The notes under the pieces: generated by a model | What the model was told of the DNA's origin: nothing | The model's database searches: none | The model's input: the letters and a program-made list of their open reading frames with translations, nothing else | In this document: positions 55,490-64,000 of the stretch, in pieces | Position numbering within the stretch: the stretch's first letter is position 1 | Layout: every line of letters begins with the position of its first letter | Translations under genes and position numbers: made by a program | Assembly: GCA_027886185.1 (NCBI GenBank) | Contig: WOAB01000893.1 | Coordinates: 868,001 to 932,000, forward strand | Length of the DNA: 64,000 bases | Direction of reading: 5' to 3' | DNA from: Rheum nobile | Lineage: Eukaryota > Streptophyta > Magnoliopsida > Caryophyllales > Polygonaceae

Positions 55490-56016
55490 TATTGGGCCTC
55501 GTTTTATTCAATCCGCTAGACCGGCCCACTGGACAAGTGAAGGTTGTTGTTTGAAGAAAGCAAAACAAAGGGGATTGGAAGGAGACGTTGAGGACGTTAA
55601 GAGGATCACAGAAGTGACTAGTACGTGACGCAACGGCCCCCGCGGATCTCAGAGATAGTTTTAACTGATTTTGATATGTAATTGCGGTATAAATATAAGA
55701 AGAATCCTTATGTAACACACACAATATCAGTTTTTAGTTTTTACTCAGTACAAGCAATACTCTGTCATTACTCTATTCATTACGAGGAATTATTCTCTGA
55801 TTCAATCTCTTGTTCAAACATTCAAGCGACCGACGGCTAACTCTTCCAATTCAATTAGTCTCCCACTGGAGGAGATAAGATAGTCTTTACATTTGCTTAG
55901 TTTTGTTCATCTAACTGTTAACTGATTTGGATTATTTAGATATTATCAATCTTATTGTTGTCTAGTTGCCCTTCTCTAAGCGATTTAGGTTGGTTCGATC
56001 TTTTCGTCCCAAAATA
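55490..56016 (+). repeat. 3' LTR of Tat element 1 (527 bp)
   Basis: Aligns with 47540-48049 from TATTGGGCCTCG to CCCAAAATA and is followed by the TSD GATAT. The first bases TA, in place of TG, indicate mutation of the terminus. Confidence 0.88.
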
Positions 56017-56222
56017 GATATCTTATGTTACATTCTGTTTATCGGTTTTTCTAACCTATGCCCTAAGGATATAGATTAAGCACTCTCGTTTTAAAAACTA
56101 TTACTCTAAATAAAAAAGCTTAATCCCATCTCAAAAAAATTAAAATCTAAAATTCTATTATATCTAGCAAATATTTCTATAATTTTTTATTAACCTATAG
56201 AAAAATCCTTCTACTGTATACC

Positions 56223-56851
56223 TGTTGGGCCATGATCTTAGTGGACCTTCGGAAAGAGGCGGCCCAGTACGCGAAGCCGTTTTCTTTCCCTTCGAAGCGA
56301 CCAACCGAGGAAGCGACCAAACGACAAAACAACCAAAACCAGACAATAAAAGCAAAGGTCATGAAGACACCACGATCGGAAGCGTTACGAAAAATCCAGA
56401 TCCCATACAACGGCTATAAGCCTACGAGATCAAGACATAAATGCCATAAGATTATGGCAAATCCAGCAATTAAAGCCGACAAGCGAAGATCACGGACAAG
56501 GAAATGGCTAGATATTTCCAAAGATTAAATGTATAGAAAGGGTTCTAGGAATCATTGTACAACACACAAATACTCTCAGACATAATACAAACAACAACAC
56601 TCTCATTTCTATAATCATCTAAGTTCATCGGCTCAGAATCAGTGTTCTAGTATTCAAACGTCCGGCAACCTTCACCTTTGGTTCGACCAACCTTCTACTT
56701 GAAGGGGATAAGCCAGTCTCCACGTTATTTCTAATTCATTACGTTCTATTTTCTAGTTGATTTGGATTAACTAGATATTATCAATCTAATTATTGTCTAG
56801 TTGCCATTCTTTAAGCGATTCAGGTCGGTTCGATCTTTTTCGCCCAAAACA
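56223..56851 (+). repeat. 5' LTR of Tat element 2 (629 bp)
   Basis: Starts TGTTGGGCCATG and ends GCCCAAAACA, giving TG...CA ends. Only its last third resembles the LTR of element 1 (TTTGGATTAACTAGATATTATC, GCGATTCAGGTCGGTTCGAT), so the two belong to different families of one lineage. The partner LTR is outside the window and the TSD cannot be checked. Confidence 0.85.
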
Positions 56852-56920
56852 ATTTGGCGCCCACCATGGGGCATCTAGCCAATCAACGATCCAATCATCA
56901 AAACCAAAGCTCGTCCCATC

Positions 56921-58349
56921 ATGACTGGCTTAGAGAACGCTGGGATCCCCAACGAAGATCCAACCCAGAGCAACGTTCAAATCGAGAATCAGGAAGAGAA
57001 CGTCGGCACCCAACCTGTCGCAGAATCGCAGATACAAGAGCTTGCAAAAGCCATGAGCGTCCTTCAAGAAGAACTGGACCATCAACGGACTTGGACCGAA
57101 ACGCTACGTACTCAATCTGAATAAGAGATTGCTCGACTAACCCGTGAAAACGAATTTCTAAGATCACAGGTACAAACGGCCTCATCGATTCCCAGAGGAT
57201 CAAGATGTATAGTCAACACAGAAGGACTGTTCACGCGACTCGATCTAGATGGAGCAGACGTAGCACCCGTAGTAGAGACCAATGCTTCCCAGTACAATGG
57301 TATGTTTCAGACCCCTCCGATCACCCTTGTTACGACTAACGTGCCAAAATCTGCAGCCGAGCCCCTCGGGACTCGAGCGACCCATCCACAGGTAACAGGA
57401 CCAGTCGATCTCCAGGACCTCATACATCAAGCCGTCAACGAGCACATGAAGACACTAGACGACCGTATCGCACGGATCACGGGAGTTCCCCAGCCAATTG
57501 AGAGAGAGGCAATCAACGGATACGAAGACTCGCCTTTCACAGAGGCGATTGCATGCGTCGAGATTCCGAAAAAGTTCCACGTCCCCAACATGTCCAACTA
57601 TGACGGGACCGGGGATCCAGATGATCACGTTTCAATTTACAAGCAAAAATTAATGACTATTTCGATCCCTAGAGGGAACCGCGAAGCAGTCATGTGCAAA
57701 AGCTTTGGCACGACTCTCGTAGGACCCGCACTAACCTGGCTCATGCATTTACCACAGGGTTCCATCGCTTCCTTTGCCGACCTGGTCAATTCGGACAATC
57801 GGTGTGATCGGAGGTACCAACCATACCCAAAGGGACGAAACGACTACAATCAGGTAAACAACTTTTGTGACAGGAACCAGGATTGGCGAAACAACCCCGC
57901 TCTCCCCCCAAAGCTTCACTCTTACAACTTTAACATATCCATATCGGGGCTCGTAAAAAGCTCCGACAAGTATGGAAAGGAAGTGAGATGGCCACGGAAG
58001 AGCGATAAACCAGACACCACGAAAGACATGGACCGGTGGTACGAGTTCCACGGAGATCATGGACACTCGACGGATGAATGCATAGCCCTTCGCAAAGAAG
58101 TCACGAGACTCCTCGCGCAAGGGCTACTACGCGACGTCATCTCAGATAAGGCAAAGGCGACGCTTGATCGAAGAGATCAGGTAACATCCGACAAACCGTC
58201 CACTCCGATTCCTGCAAAAATTGTTAACACCATTTCAGGAGGGTCGGACGTATGTGGAAACACGTACTCAGCCGCCAAAAGACTTGCTCGAGAAAGTAGA
58301 GGCAACAAACCAGCTCAGATAGAGACGAGACAGTTGCAGGTCTCCGACG
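56921..58349 (+). pseudogene. gag: gag of Tat element 2, with internal deletion
   Basis: ATG 56921 begins MTGLENAGIPNEDP; a coiled-coil part, IQELAKAMSVLQEELDHQRT, is cut by TAA at 57122-57124, but the frame continues. The capsid part has VEIPKKFHVPNMSNYDGTGD and MTISIPRGNREAVMCKSFGT. At 57795 the text goes from SIASFADLVNS straight to DNRCDRRYQPYPKG, whereas element 1 has about 110 more residues there, so an in-frame deletion of about 330 bp has removed much of the capsid core. The knuckle-like YEFHGDHGHSTDEC follows. Particle assembly would need help from another copy. Confidence 0.87.
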
Positions 58350-58843
58350 CTCCGACCATCACCTTCGATGACTCGGAGGCTCAAGAGCTGGGCGACCATC
58401 ACGATGGTTTGGTAATCTCACTCTCAATTAGCAATTGCCTTATCCGTCGCGTTCTAATCGACACAAACAGCTCCACCAACTTGTTGACACTGGACGCCTT
58501 AAAAGGTATGGGTTTAAGCGAGGACGACTTAACCAGAAACTCCACCCCATTAGTCGGATTCAGTGGGGAAGTTAAGTATACCCAGGGCGAAATCGTGTTA
58601 ACAACGTACGCCAGTGGAGTCAACCAACAGGTAAAATTCTTAATACTCGACTGCCCATCCCCATACAATGCGATCCTTGGCAGACCCTGGATCCACGCCA
58701 TGAAAGCTGTACCTTGCACTTACCACCAGACAATAAAATTTCCTACCAAGTGGGGGGTACAGAAATCAAAAGGCAACCAGAGAGCCGCCAAGGAATGCTA
58801 CGTCACTTCAATGAAAGGGGCAGTCGACAAATCATCCGCATAG
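58350..58843 (+). pseudogene. protease region of Tat element 2
   Basis: ITFDDSEAQELGDHHDGLVI leads to VLIDTNSSTNLLTLDALKG, where Asn replaces the Gly that normally follows D-T in retroviral-type proteases. LTTYASGVNQQVKFLILDC and YNAILGRPWIHAMKAVPCTY complete the domain. The stretch is in frame with gag and ends at TAG 58841-58843; the same frame reopens at once into RT. Confidence 0.85.
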
Positions 58844-60246
58844 CAATCACTGTATGGAAAAGGGACCCCACGATATGTCAAACCAGAAATGGAACAACTC
58901 GATGAGATCGCGCTGGATCCCTCAAAGCCAACACAAACAGTAAGGGTCGGATCAGATCTAAACGATTCGACTAGAGCAGGTTTAATTTCCTTTTTGCGAT
59001 CCAAAACTGACTGTTTTGCCTGGTCACACGGAGACATATTGGGAATTTCCCCAGATATTATTACTCACAAATTGAATGTAGATCCCACGTACCCTCCAGT
59101 CAAGCAAAAAAGGAGGAAGTTCATGCCTGAGCGCAACAAAGTTATGGACGACGAAGTGAAGAACCTACTTGAGATAGGTAAAATAAGGGAGGTAAAGTAC
59201 CCCGGCTGGTTAGGAAACGTCGTCGTGGTCCAAAAGAAGAACGGGAAGTGGAGAGTATGCATCGATTTCACAGATCTAAACAAAGCCTGTCCAAAGGACT
59301 CTTTCCTACTACCGCACATCGACGCAATGGTCGATGCGACCGCCGGGCACGAAATGCTGACATTCATGGACGCGTTCAGTGGGTATAACCAAATCCTCAT
59401 GGATCCCAGCGACCAGGAGAAGACAACCTTCATAACAAGCCAAGGTACGTATTGCTACAAAGTCATGCCCTTCGGACTAAAAAATGCAAGGGCCACGTAC
59501 CAAAGGTTGGTAAACAAGATGTTCAAAGAACAGATCGGCGACACCATGGAAGTCTACATCGATGACATGCTCGTCAAATCCAAAGCAGCGGGGGACCACA
59601 TCGAACACCTTAAGGAAGCCTTCGAGGTACTAAAAAGGTACAACATGAAGTTAAATCCGACTAAATGCTCTTTCGGAGTGTCCTCAGGGAAATCTTAGGG
59701 TACATGGTCACTCAAAGAGGGATCGAAGCTAGTCCCGACCAGATCAGGGCAATCGTCAACCTCAGGTCCCCCCGGTGCGTTAAGGACGTCCAAAAGCTAA
59801 CAGGACGGATAGCAGCATTGAATAGATTCATATCCAAGTCATCGGATAAATGCAAGCTCTTCTACGAGGCCTTGAAAAAGAACAAATCATTCGACTGGAC
59901 AGCTACACACGAGCAATCTTTCCAAGACCTAAAGGCATATTTGGCGAGTCCACTCCTACTAGCCAAACCAAAAGACGACGAGCCATTACCGCTCTATCTG
60001 GCCGTATCAGAATCAGCGGTCAGTGCAGTACTGACAAGGGAAAAAGATGGTAAACAATCGCCGGTCTACTATGTAAGTCGCTCCTTACTCCCCGCCGAAA
60101 CCAGGTATATGCCACTTGAAAAGCTGGTCTTAGCATTAGTCATGGCCTCGAATAAATTACGACCCTACTTCGAATCACATGCTATTATTGTGAGAACTAA
60201 CCATCCCATGAAGGTAGTCATGAGGAAACCGGAATTTACAGGATGA
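58844..60246 (+). pseudogene. pol: reverse transcriptase and gypsy RNase H of Tat element 2
   Basis: KVDPTYPPVKQKRRKF-like leader, WRVCIDFTDLNKACPKDSFL, TFMDAFSGYNQILMDPSDQE, YKVMPFGLKNARATYQRLVN and the catalytic YIDD at 59555-59566 identify the RT. A one-base deletion near 59693 (GGGAAATCTTAGGG) shifts frame; reading continues at 59665-60246 with LGYMVTQRGIEASPDQIRAI and the first RNase H, LYLAVSESAVSAVLTREKDG. The frame then meets TGA at 60244-60246, where element 1 has an Arg codon. Expected active-site acids of this RNase H are partly missing, as seen in dual-RNase-H elements. Confidence 0.88.
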
Positions 60247-61131
60247 ATGGCCAAATGGGCCATACATCTCAGCGGATTCAACATCGATTACGAGCCAAGG
60301 ATGGTGATCAAATCTCAAGCTCTAGCCGACTTTGTGGCCGATTTCAGCCCAACACTGGAACAAGAAGCTGCGAAGGAAGTCGAAAAACTAAAAGTCGAAG
60401 AAAACAGGGGCACGTGGCAACTCCATACAGACGGAGCGTCAAATGTAAGAGGAGTCGGCTTAGGCGTCGTGCTAAAATCACCACAGGGGGATCATATAGC
60501 CCAAGATGTGAGATGTGAATGAGACGCGACCAACAACGAAGCAGAATATGAAGCTCTCGTGTTTGGATTAACGCTCGCACACGACCTCGCAATTCTGGAC
60601 CTAGAAGTGACATGCGACTCTCTCTTAATCGTCAACCAGGTACAAGGTTCGTACATCGCCAAAGACAATAGAATGATGGTATACCTTGATGTTGTCAAAA
60701 AGCTGGCAAGCAAATTCCAAAGATTCACCATACGACAGGTCCCACGCGACCTCAACACACAAGCCGATGCTCTAGCAAACCTTGGCTCCACCTTGCATCC
60801 TAACGACTTCTCCACCATTCCGTTGGCACATGTCACCACACCAGCCGTCCCCAAAACCTTCAAAGCACCTGGTCCCAACGACATTCAGACGACGGACGAG
60901 CTACCCCTAGAAGAAGTCGTCTCAGCAGAGGTAGGCGACCAAGACGATTGGACCACCCCCTACAGCAAGTGGCTCAGAGATGGAACTCTCCCAACAGACA
61001 AAGCAGAAGCTAAAAGACTCAAGGTACAAGCCGTAACCTTTGATTTTAAAGATAATGTATTGTTCAAACGATCTGTCACAGGCCTATACCTACGCTGCCT
61101 CGAAACATCCGAGGTACGACGCGTCTTGTAA
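60247..61131 (+). pseudogene. archaeal-type RNase H of Tat element 2
   Basis: MAKWAIHLSGFNIDYEPR, then WQLHTDGASNVRGVGLGVVL with the first catalytic Asp intact, NNEAEYEALVFGLTLAHDLA and VTCDSLLIVNQVQGSYIAKD. A TGA at 60520-60522 stands where element 1 has Trp (RCEWDA). FTIRQVPRDLNTQADALANL closes the domain. A linker runs to TAA at 61129-61131, which probably was a Gln codon. The domain is better preserved than in element 1. Confidence 0.87.
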
Positions 61132-62184
61132 TCCCTGCACGACGGAGAATGTGAGAACCACACCGGAGGACGAAGCCTATCCGGTAAAGCTCTCAGGACA
61201 GGTTACTACTGGCCCACAATGAACAAAGACGCGACAGAGTACGCCCGAAGATGCAACGCCTGCCAATGACACGCACCCGTCATGCGTCAACCGTTAGAAA
61301 TGCTGCATCCGACTCTAGCCCCATGGCCCTTCATGCGATGGGGGATGGACATCGTCGGGAAATTACCACCAGCGTCAGCACAACGCATCTACTTCTTAGC
61401 CATGACTGACTATTTCTCTAAATGGATAGAGGCAGAAGCATATCGAGAGGTAAAAGAAAAACACGTCATCTCATTCATAAAATGCAATATCCTATGCAGA
61501 TTTGGCGTCCCTTCAGAGATCGTATGCGACAATGGCTCCCAATTCATCGGTAGCCAAACTCGATCCTTCTGTAAACAATGGAACAGTACGCTAGTCACAT
61601 CCACGCCAAGATACCCACAATCCAATGGACAAGCAGTGTCCAGCAACAAGATCATCATCAACAATCTCAAAAAATGCCTCACAGGGGCAAAAGGCAAATG
61701 GGCCGACGAGCTCCCCTTAATACTATGGTCAGACAGGACAACACCTAAAAATGCAACGGGGCAAAGCCCTTTTTCGCTAGTCTACGGAAGTGAAGCAATC
61801 ATCCCCGCCGAGCTACTCGTCCCAACTGCCAGATATGGGCTCCAAACCCTAGAACAAAACGACGTCGAGCTGGCTCACAACCTCGACACCATCAACGAGG
61901 CCAGGGAAAAAGCAAGGATCCGAATGGTCCGGTACCAACAACAAGTCGCCCGGAGTTACAACAAGAACGTCCGGGTCAGAGTCTTCAAGCTAGGGGACTG
62001 TGTCCTAAGGAAAACATTCCAAAATACCAGAGACCCAACCGACGGAAAGCTAGCACCCCAATGGGAAGGACCTTACCTCATTAAAGAGATTGTCAGACAA
62101 GGAGCTTATCGATTAGAAACAAAGGACGGACAAACGATCCCCAGAAGCTGGAACGCAATCCATTAAAAGTTGTATCATTTCTAA
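61132..62184 (+). pseudogene. integrase of Tat element 2, catalytic Glu lost
   Basis: LHDGECENHTGGRSLSGKAL and RCNACQ form the zinc end, interrupted by TGA at 61267-61269. The core shows FMRWGMDIVGKLPPASAQ and EIVCDNGSQFIGSQ. The third catalytic position reads SNGQAVSSNKIIINN: Val replaces the Glu present in element 1. WSDRTTPKNATGQSPFSLVY and GAYRLETKDGQTIPRSWNAI follow. TAA at 62164-62166 precedes the natural end TAA at 62182-62184 by six codons. Even with its stops ignored, this integrase should be inactive. Confidence 0.88.
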
Positions 62185-62263
62185 ACTCTCCTCCCTTCCA
62201 CACTTTTGAACATCTATTCCATTGCATTCATTTGGATTCCGATCACTGACTTAAGCATCGGAG

Positions 62264-62289
62264 GGCCGTTGGGCTACCCCCCAACGGTC
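62264..62289 (+). promoter_or_regulatory. conserved post-pol hairpin, Tat element 2
   Basis: GGCCGTTGGG and CCCAACGGTC, separated by 6 nt, form a 10-bp stem with one G:U pair. It is preceded by ACTTAAGCATCGGAGG as in element 1, although the DNA around it has diverged. Confidence 0.65.
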
Positions 62290-63039
62290 ACCCCCAAATT
62301 TTCCTTATGTATACTTTCCAAATGAAAATCTGAACAGGAACGAGAGGCCTCCAAGACGAAACAATAGACATACAAGCTGGATCCAGTCACACAAAAGCGC
62401 TTACATTACACTCAAACGATCGATCGGAACACGAGGAGATGAATACCAGAGGCACGTCGACACACCACCTGCCTTATACAATACATAAGGTCGTAACACT
62501 TTATTACATCTATGCAATAAAGACATATTGCTTTCCTCCTCGGCATAACACTAAGTCATGACTAAACATAAACGTATACATTTGCAGGCCTCCCTTTTTT
62601 ACACGACGCGGAAAGCCCTACTCGACGGAGCACACGGGTAAATCCGACACAGATCAAAGGCGTCACAACTACCTTCTCTAGAAGGGTCCGACAAAACACA
62701 TAGACACAATGCAAGGTCGACCCTTTGTAAAACACATTACGTCAATAAAAGAAAGTCCAACTTTTGTTACATCTACAGTAACGCTCACGACTACAGGTCG
62801 CTACGACCACACGCTATGGCCTAGGTGCGCAAACGACAGAGTCCACCTGTAAAATGGAACGCGCAGAGACAAAAGAAGAACAAACACAAGGTACTTTGCA
62901 AACAACTAAAGCGTTTTACAAAACACGTGACCCGCGATGATAGACGGGTCGCCAAAACATTGTCCATCCCATCTCCACGATGGGGCACAACATACACAAA
63001 ACACCAAAGGGAAACGATGTCTTTTGTCTAAAACAAAGA
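62290..63039. other. non-coding tail between pol and antisense ORF
   Basis: Parts resemble the tail of element 1 (AAAGCGCTTACATTACAC, GGCACGTCGACACACC-like phrases). No supported ORF. It may be the 3' untranslated region of both convergent transcripts. Confidence 0.55.
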
Positions 63040-64000
63040 TCAAGACTCACTTGACCTTTCACAAACTTCTACAAGAGCGACATCTTGGCTCTCGATCGCC
63101 TCAGGGAGCTCCTTTAATACCTCCCCGACAGCTTCCTCGACCGCCACAGGGACAACCTCCTCTCCATGCTCGTCTTCACCAAGTCCCATCAGCTTGAACA
63201 ACTCGTTGCCAGGATTGCCACCAGGGTACAAAAGGTCCATATTCGCCCTTGCATCCTCGATGTTCCAAGACGACTGACCCCCTAAGGCATACTCCTCCAT
63301 CATCTCAATACGGAACTTGAGGTAGAAATACGTCCCAACGTCAGTAGCGACCTGAGCATCCTTCAAACGAGTATCATCAATACTACGCTCCAGCTCCTCA
63401 AAATGGGCTTGCAACTCGACCAAACTCTTCTTGGTCTCCACCAGCTTCTTCTCATCCGACGCCCGCTTGCTCTCGGCCGCCTTGACACGTCCATTAGCCG
63501 CCTCTAACCGACTCTCGACCTCGGTTATCCGCTTCCCAACACCATCGCTCAACTCTTGCACAGTAGAAAAGGCGACAAGTGAATACTGAAGAGCCTATGA
63601 AAACAACAAAACACATGAAAAAATATTGAACACATGCACATTGTGAGAGACACTTCAAAACAAAAATTTCTCTTTTACTTACTCGCCAGGCGGCCGCCCC
63701 AGCCTCGTCGATACAATCAACAGGGTGCAAGTCGCCAAATTCCTTCCTAGCCTCAGAATCCAGAGTATGAAGCAGGTCCCCCAAATCTCTCTTCTTCACC
63801 ATGCCCATAGAAAGCTCTGGAACGTTCGTCGCCTTCCTCTTCGCCCCTAAGGCTTTAGATGATGGCAAGTCCAAAGCAACGATCTTAGCTGACGAGAGGG
63901 CCTTGGCGTCCAACTTAGCCGACGAAGACGCTTTCATCGCCAACTTTTGATCCATGAGACTCTTCCCAGACAAGCGAGCACTCGACCTCGCCCCCCGAGA
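63040..64000 (-). CDS. antisense ORF of Tat element 2, spliced, partial
   Basis: Minus-strand gene in two exons. Exon 1 runs from beyond the window to 63683 (MSGKSLMDQKLAMKASSSAK near its visible start, ..DEAGAAAWR at its end). Donor GTAAGT and acceptor TTCATAG bound an 88-bp intron (63595-63682). Exon 2 (63040-63594) continues in phase with ALQYSLVAFSTVQELSDGVG, a long charged heptad-rich coiled coil (KKLVETKKSLVELQAHFEEL), then a Glu-rich C terminus. Tat elements commonly carry such an antisense ORF after pol; its function is unknown. Exon 1's true start lies upstream. The open frame across both exons is better kept than pol. Confidence 0.7.

Larger units (their letters stand above)
47540..56016 (+). 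mobile_element. Ty3/gypsy Tat-lineage element 1, complete ends, decayed
   Basis: LTRs 47540-48049 and 55490-56016 are flanked by GATAT (47535-47539 and 56017-56021). A primer-binding site of the TTTGGCGCCCACCGTGGGG type follows the 5' LTR. Gag, protease, RT, RNase H, a second archaeal-type RNase H and integrase are followed by a long tail with a minus-strand ORF remnant. Dual RNase H and an antisense ORF after pol are known features of Tat elements. Numerous stops and frameshifts, plus a Cassandra LTR at 52677-52878, show long inactivity. The neighbour at 56223 is a relative of the same lineage. Confidence 0.92.
56223..64000 (+). mobile_element. Ty3/gypsy Tat-lineage element 2, 3' end outside window
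   Basis: Begins with a 629-bp LTR (56223-56851) and the primer site TGGCGCCCACCATGGGGC. It has the same gene order as element 1 and protein similarity throughout, but its reading frames are less damaged: one long frame from 56921 with few stops, one frameshift at about 59693 and stops near the RNase H and integrase. It lacks about 110 residues of the capsid core, and its integrase has lost the catalytic Glu. An antisense ORF starts to appear at 63040. The 3' LTR must lie beyond 64000. Confidence 0.9.

Overview
The window is plant nuclear DNA, most likely from a flowering plant and probably a eudicot. It is almost wholly transposable elements nested in or abutting one another. I see no complete host protein-coding gene, rRNA gene, functional tRNA gene or CRISPR array. 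The assignment to plants rests on Ty3/gypsy chromovirus (Tekay-type) and Tat-type elements, a short-LTR Ty1/copia element, a TRIM, a Cassandra LTR carrying 5S rRNA sequence, Helitrons with RPA-like and PIF1-like exons, and CACTA/Mutator-like termini. I cannot name the species.

Layout. 1-7261: 3' part of a Tekay-like gypsy element (gag-pol with four in-frame stops, then a 2.4-kb LTR). 7262-9583: unassigned DNA with a 205-nt foldback that resembles a MIRNA precursor, a tRNA-like remnant and a MITE-like inverted repeat. 9584-14221: a 4.6-kb foldback element with about 600-bp inverted ends full of roughly 42-bp palindromes around a strand-switching AT-rich satellite. 14516-14923: a truncated TRIM. 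15495-26970: a copia element with intact target-site duplication (TSD), split in its reverse transcriptase by a 6.8-kb LARD-like element made of two 3.06-kb LTRs and only 703 bp of internal sequence. 27455 onward: a putative minus-strand Helitron end. 28336-29661: a Mutator-like element carrying a GC-rich insert. 30498-39478 and 39915-42048: two plus-strand Helitrons. 43796-46341: a solo LTR related to the other gypsy LTRs. 47540-56016: a Tat-lineage gypsy element carrying a solo Cassandra LTR in pol. 56223-64000: a second Tat element running off the window.

How the parts relate. The LTRs at 4824, 19104, 22858 and 43796 belong to one superfamily: they share a region beginning near the motif GGCAAGTGGCGGTTCGC. 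The LARD is therefore probably a deletion derivative mobilised by a Tekay-like relative. The two Tat elements share gag, protease, RT, two RNase H domains, integrase, a post-pol hairpin and an antisense ORF, but each has different inactivating lesions. The two Helitrons share the same N-terminal exons and C-terminal helicase fragment, with the helicase core missing. Many nonsense codons fit C-to-T change, as expected for methylated, silenced plant elements.

All calls come from reading the sequence; no database search was run.
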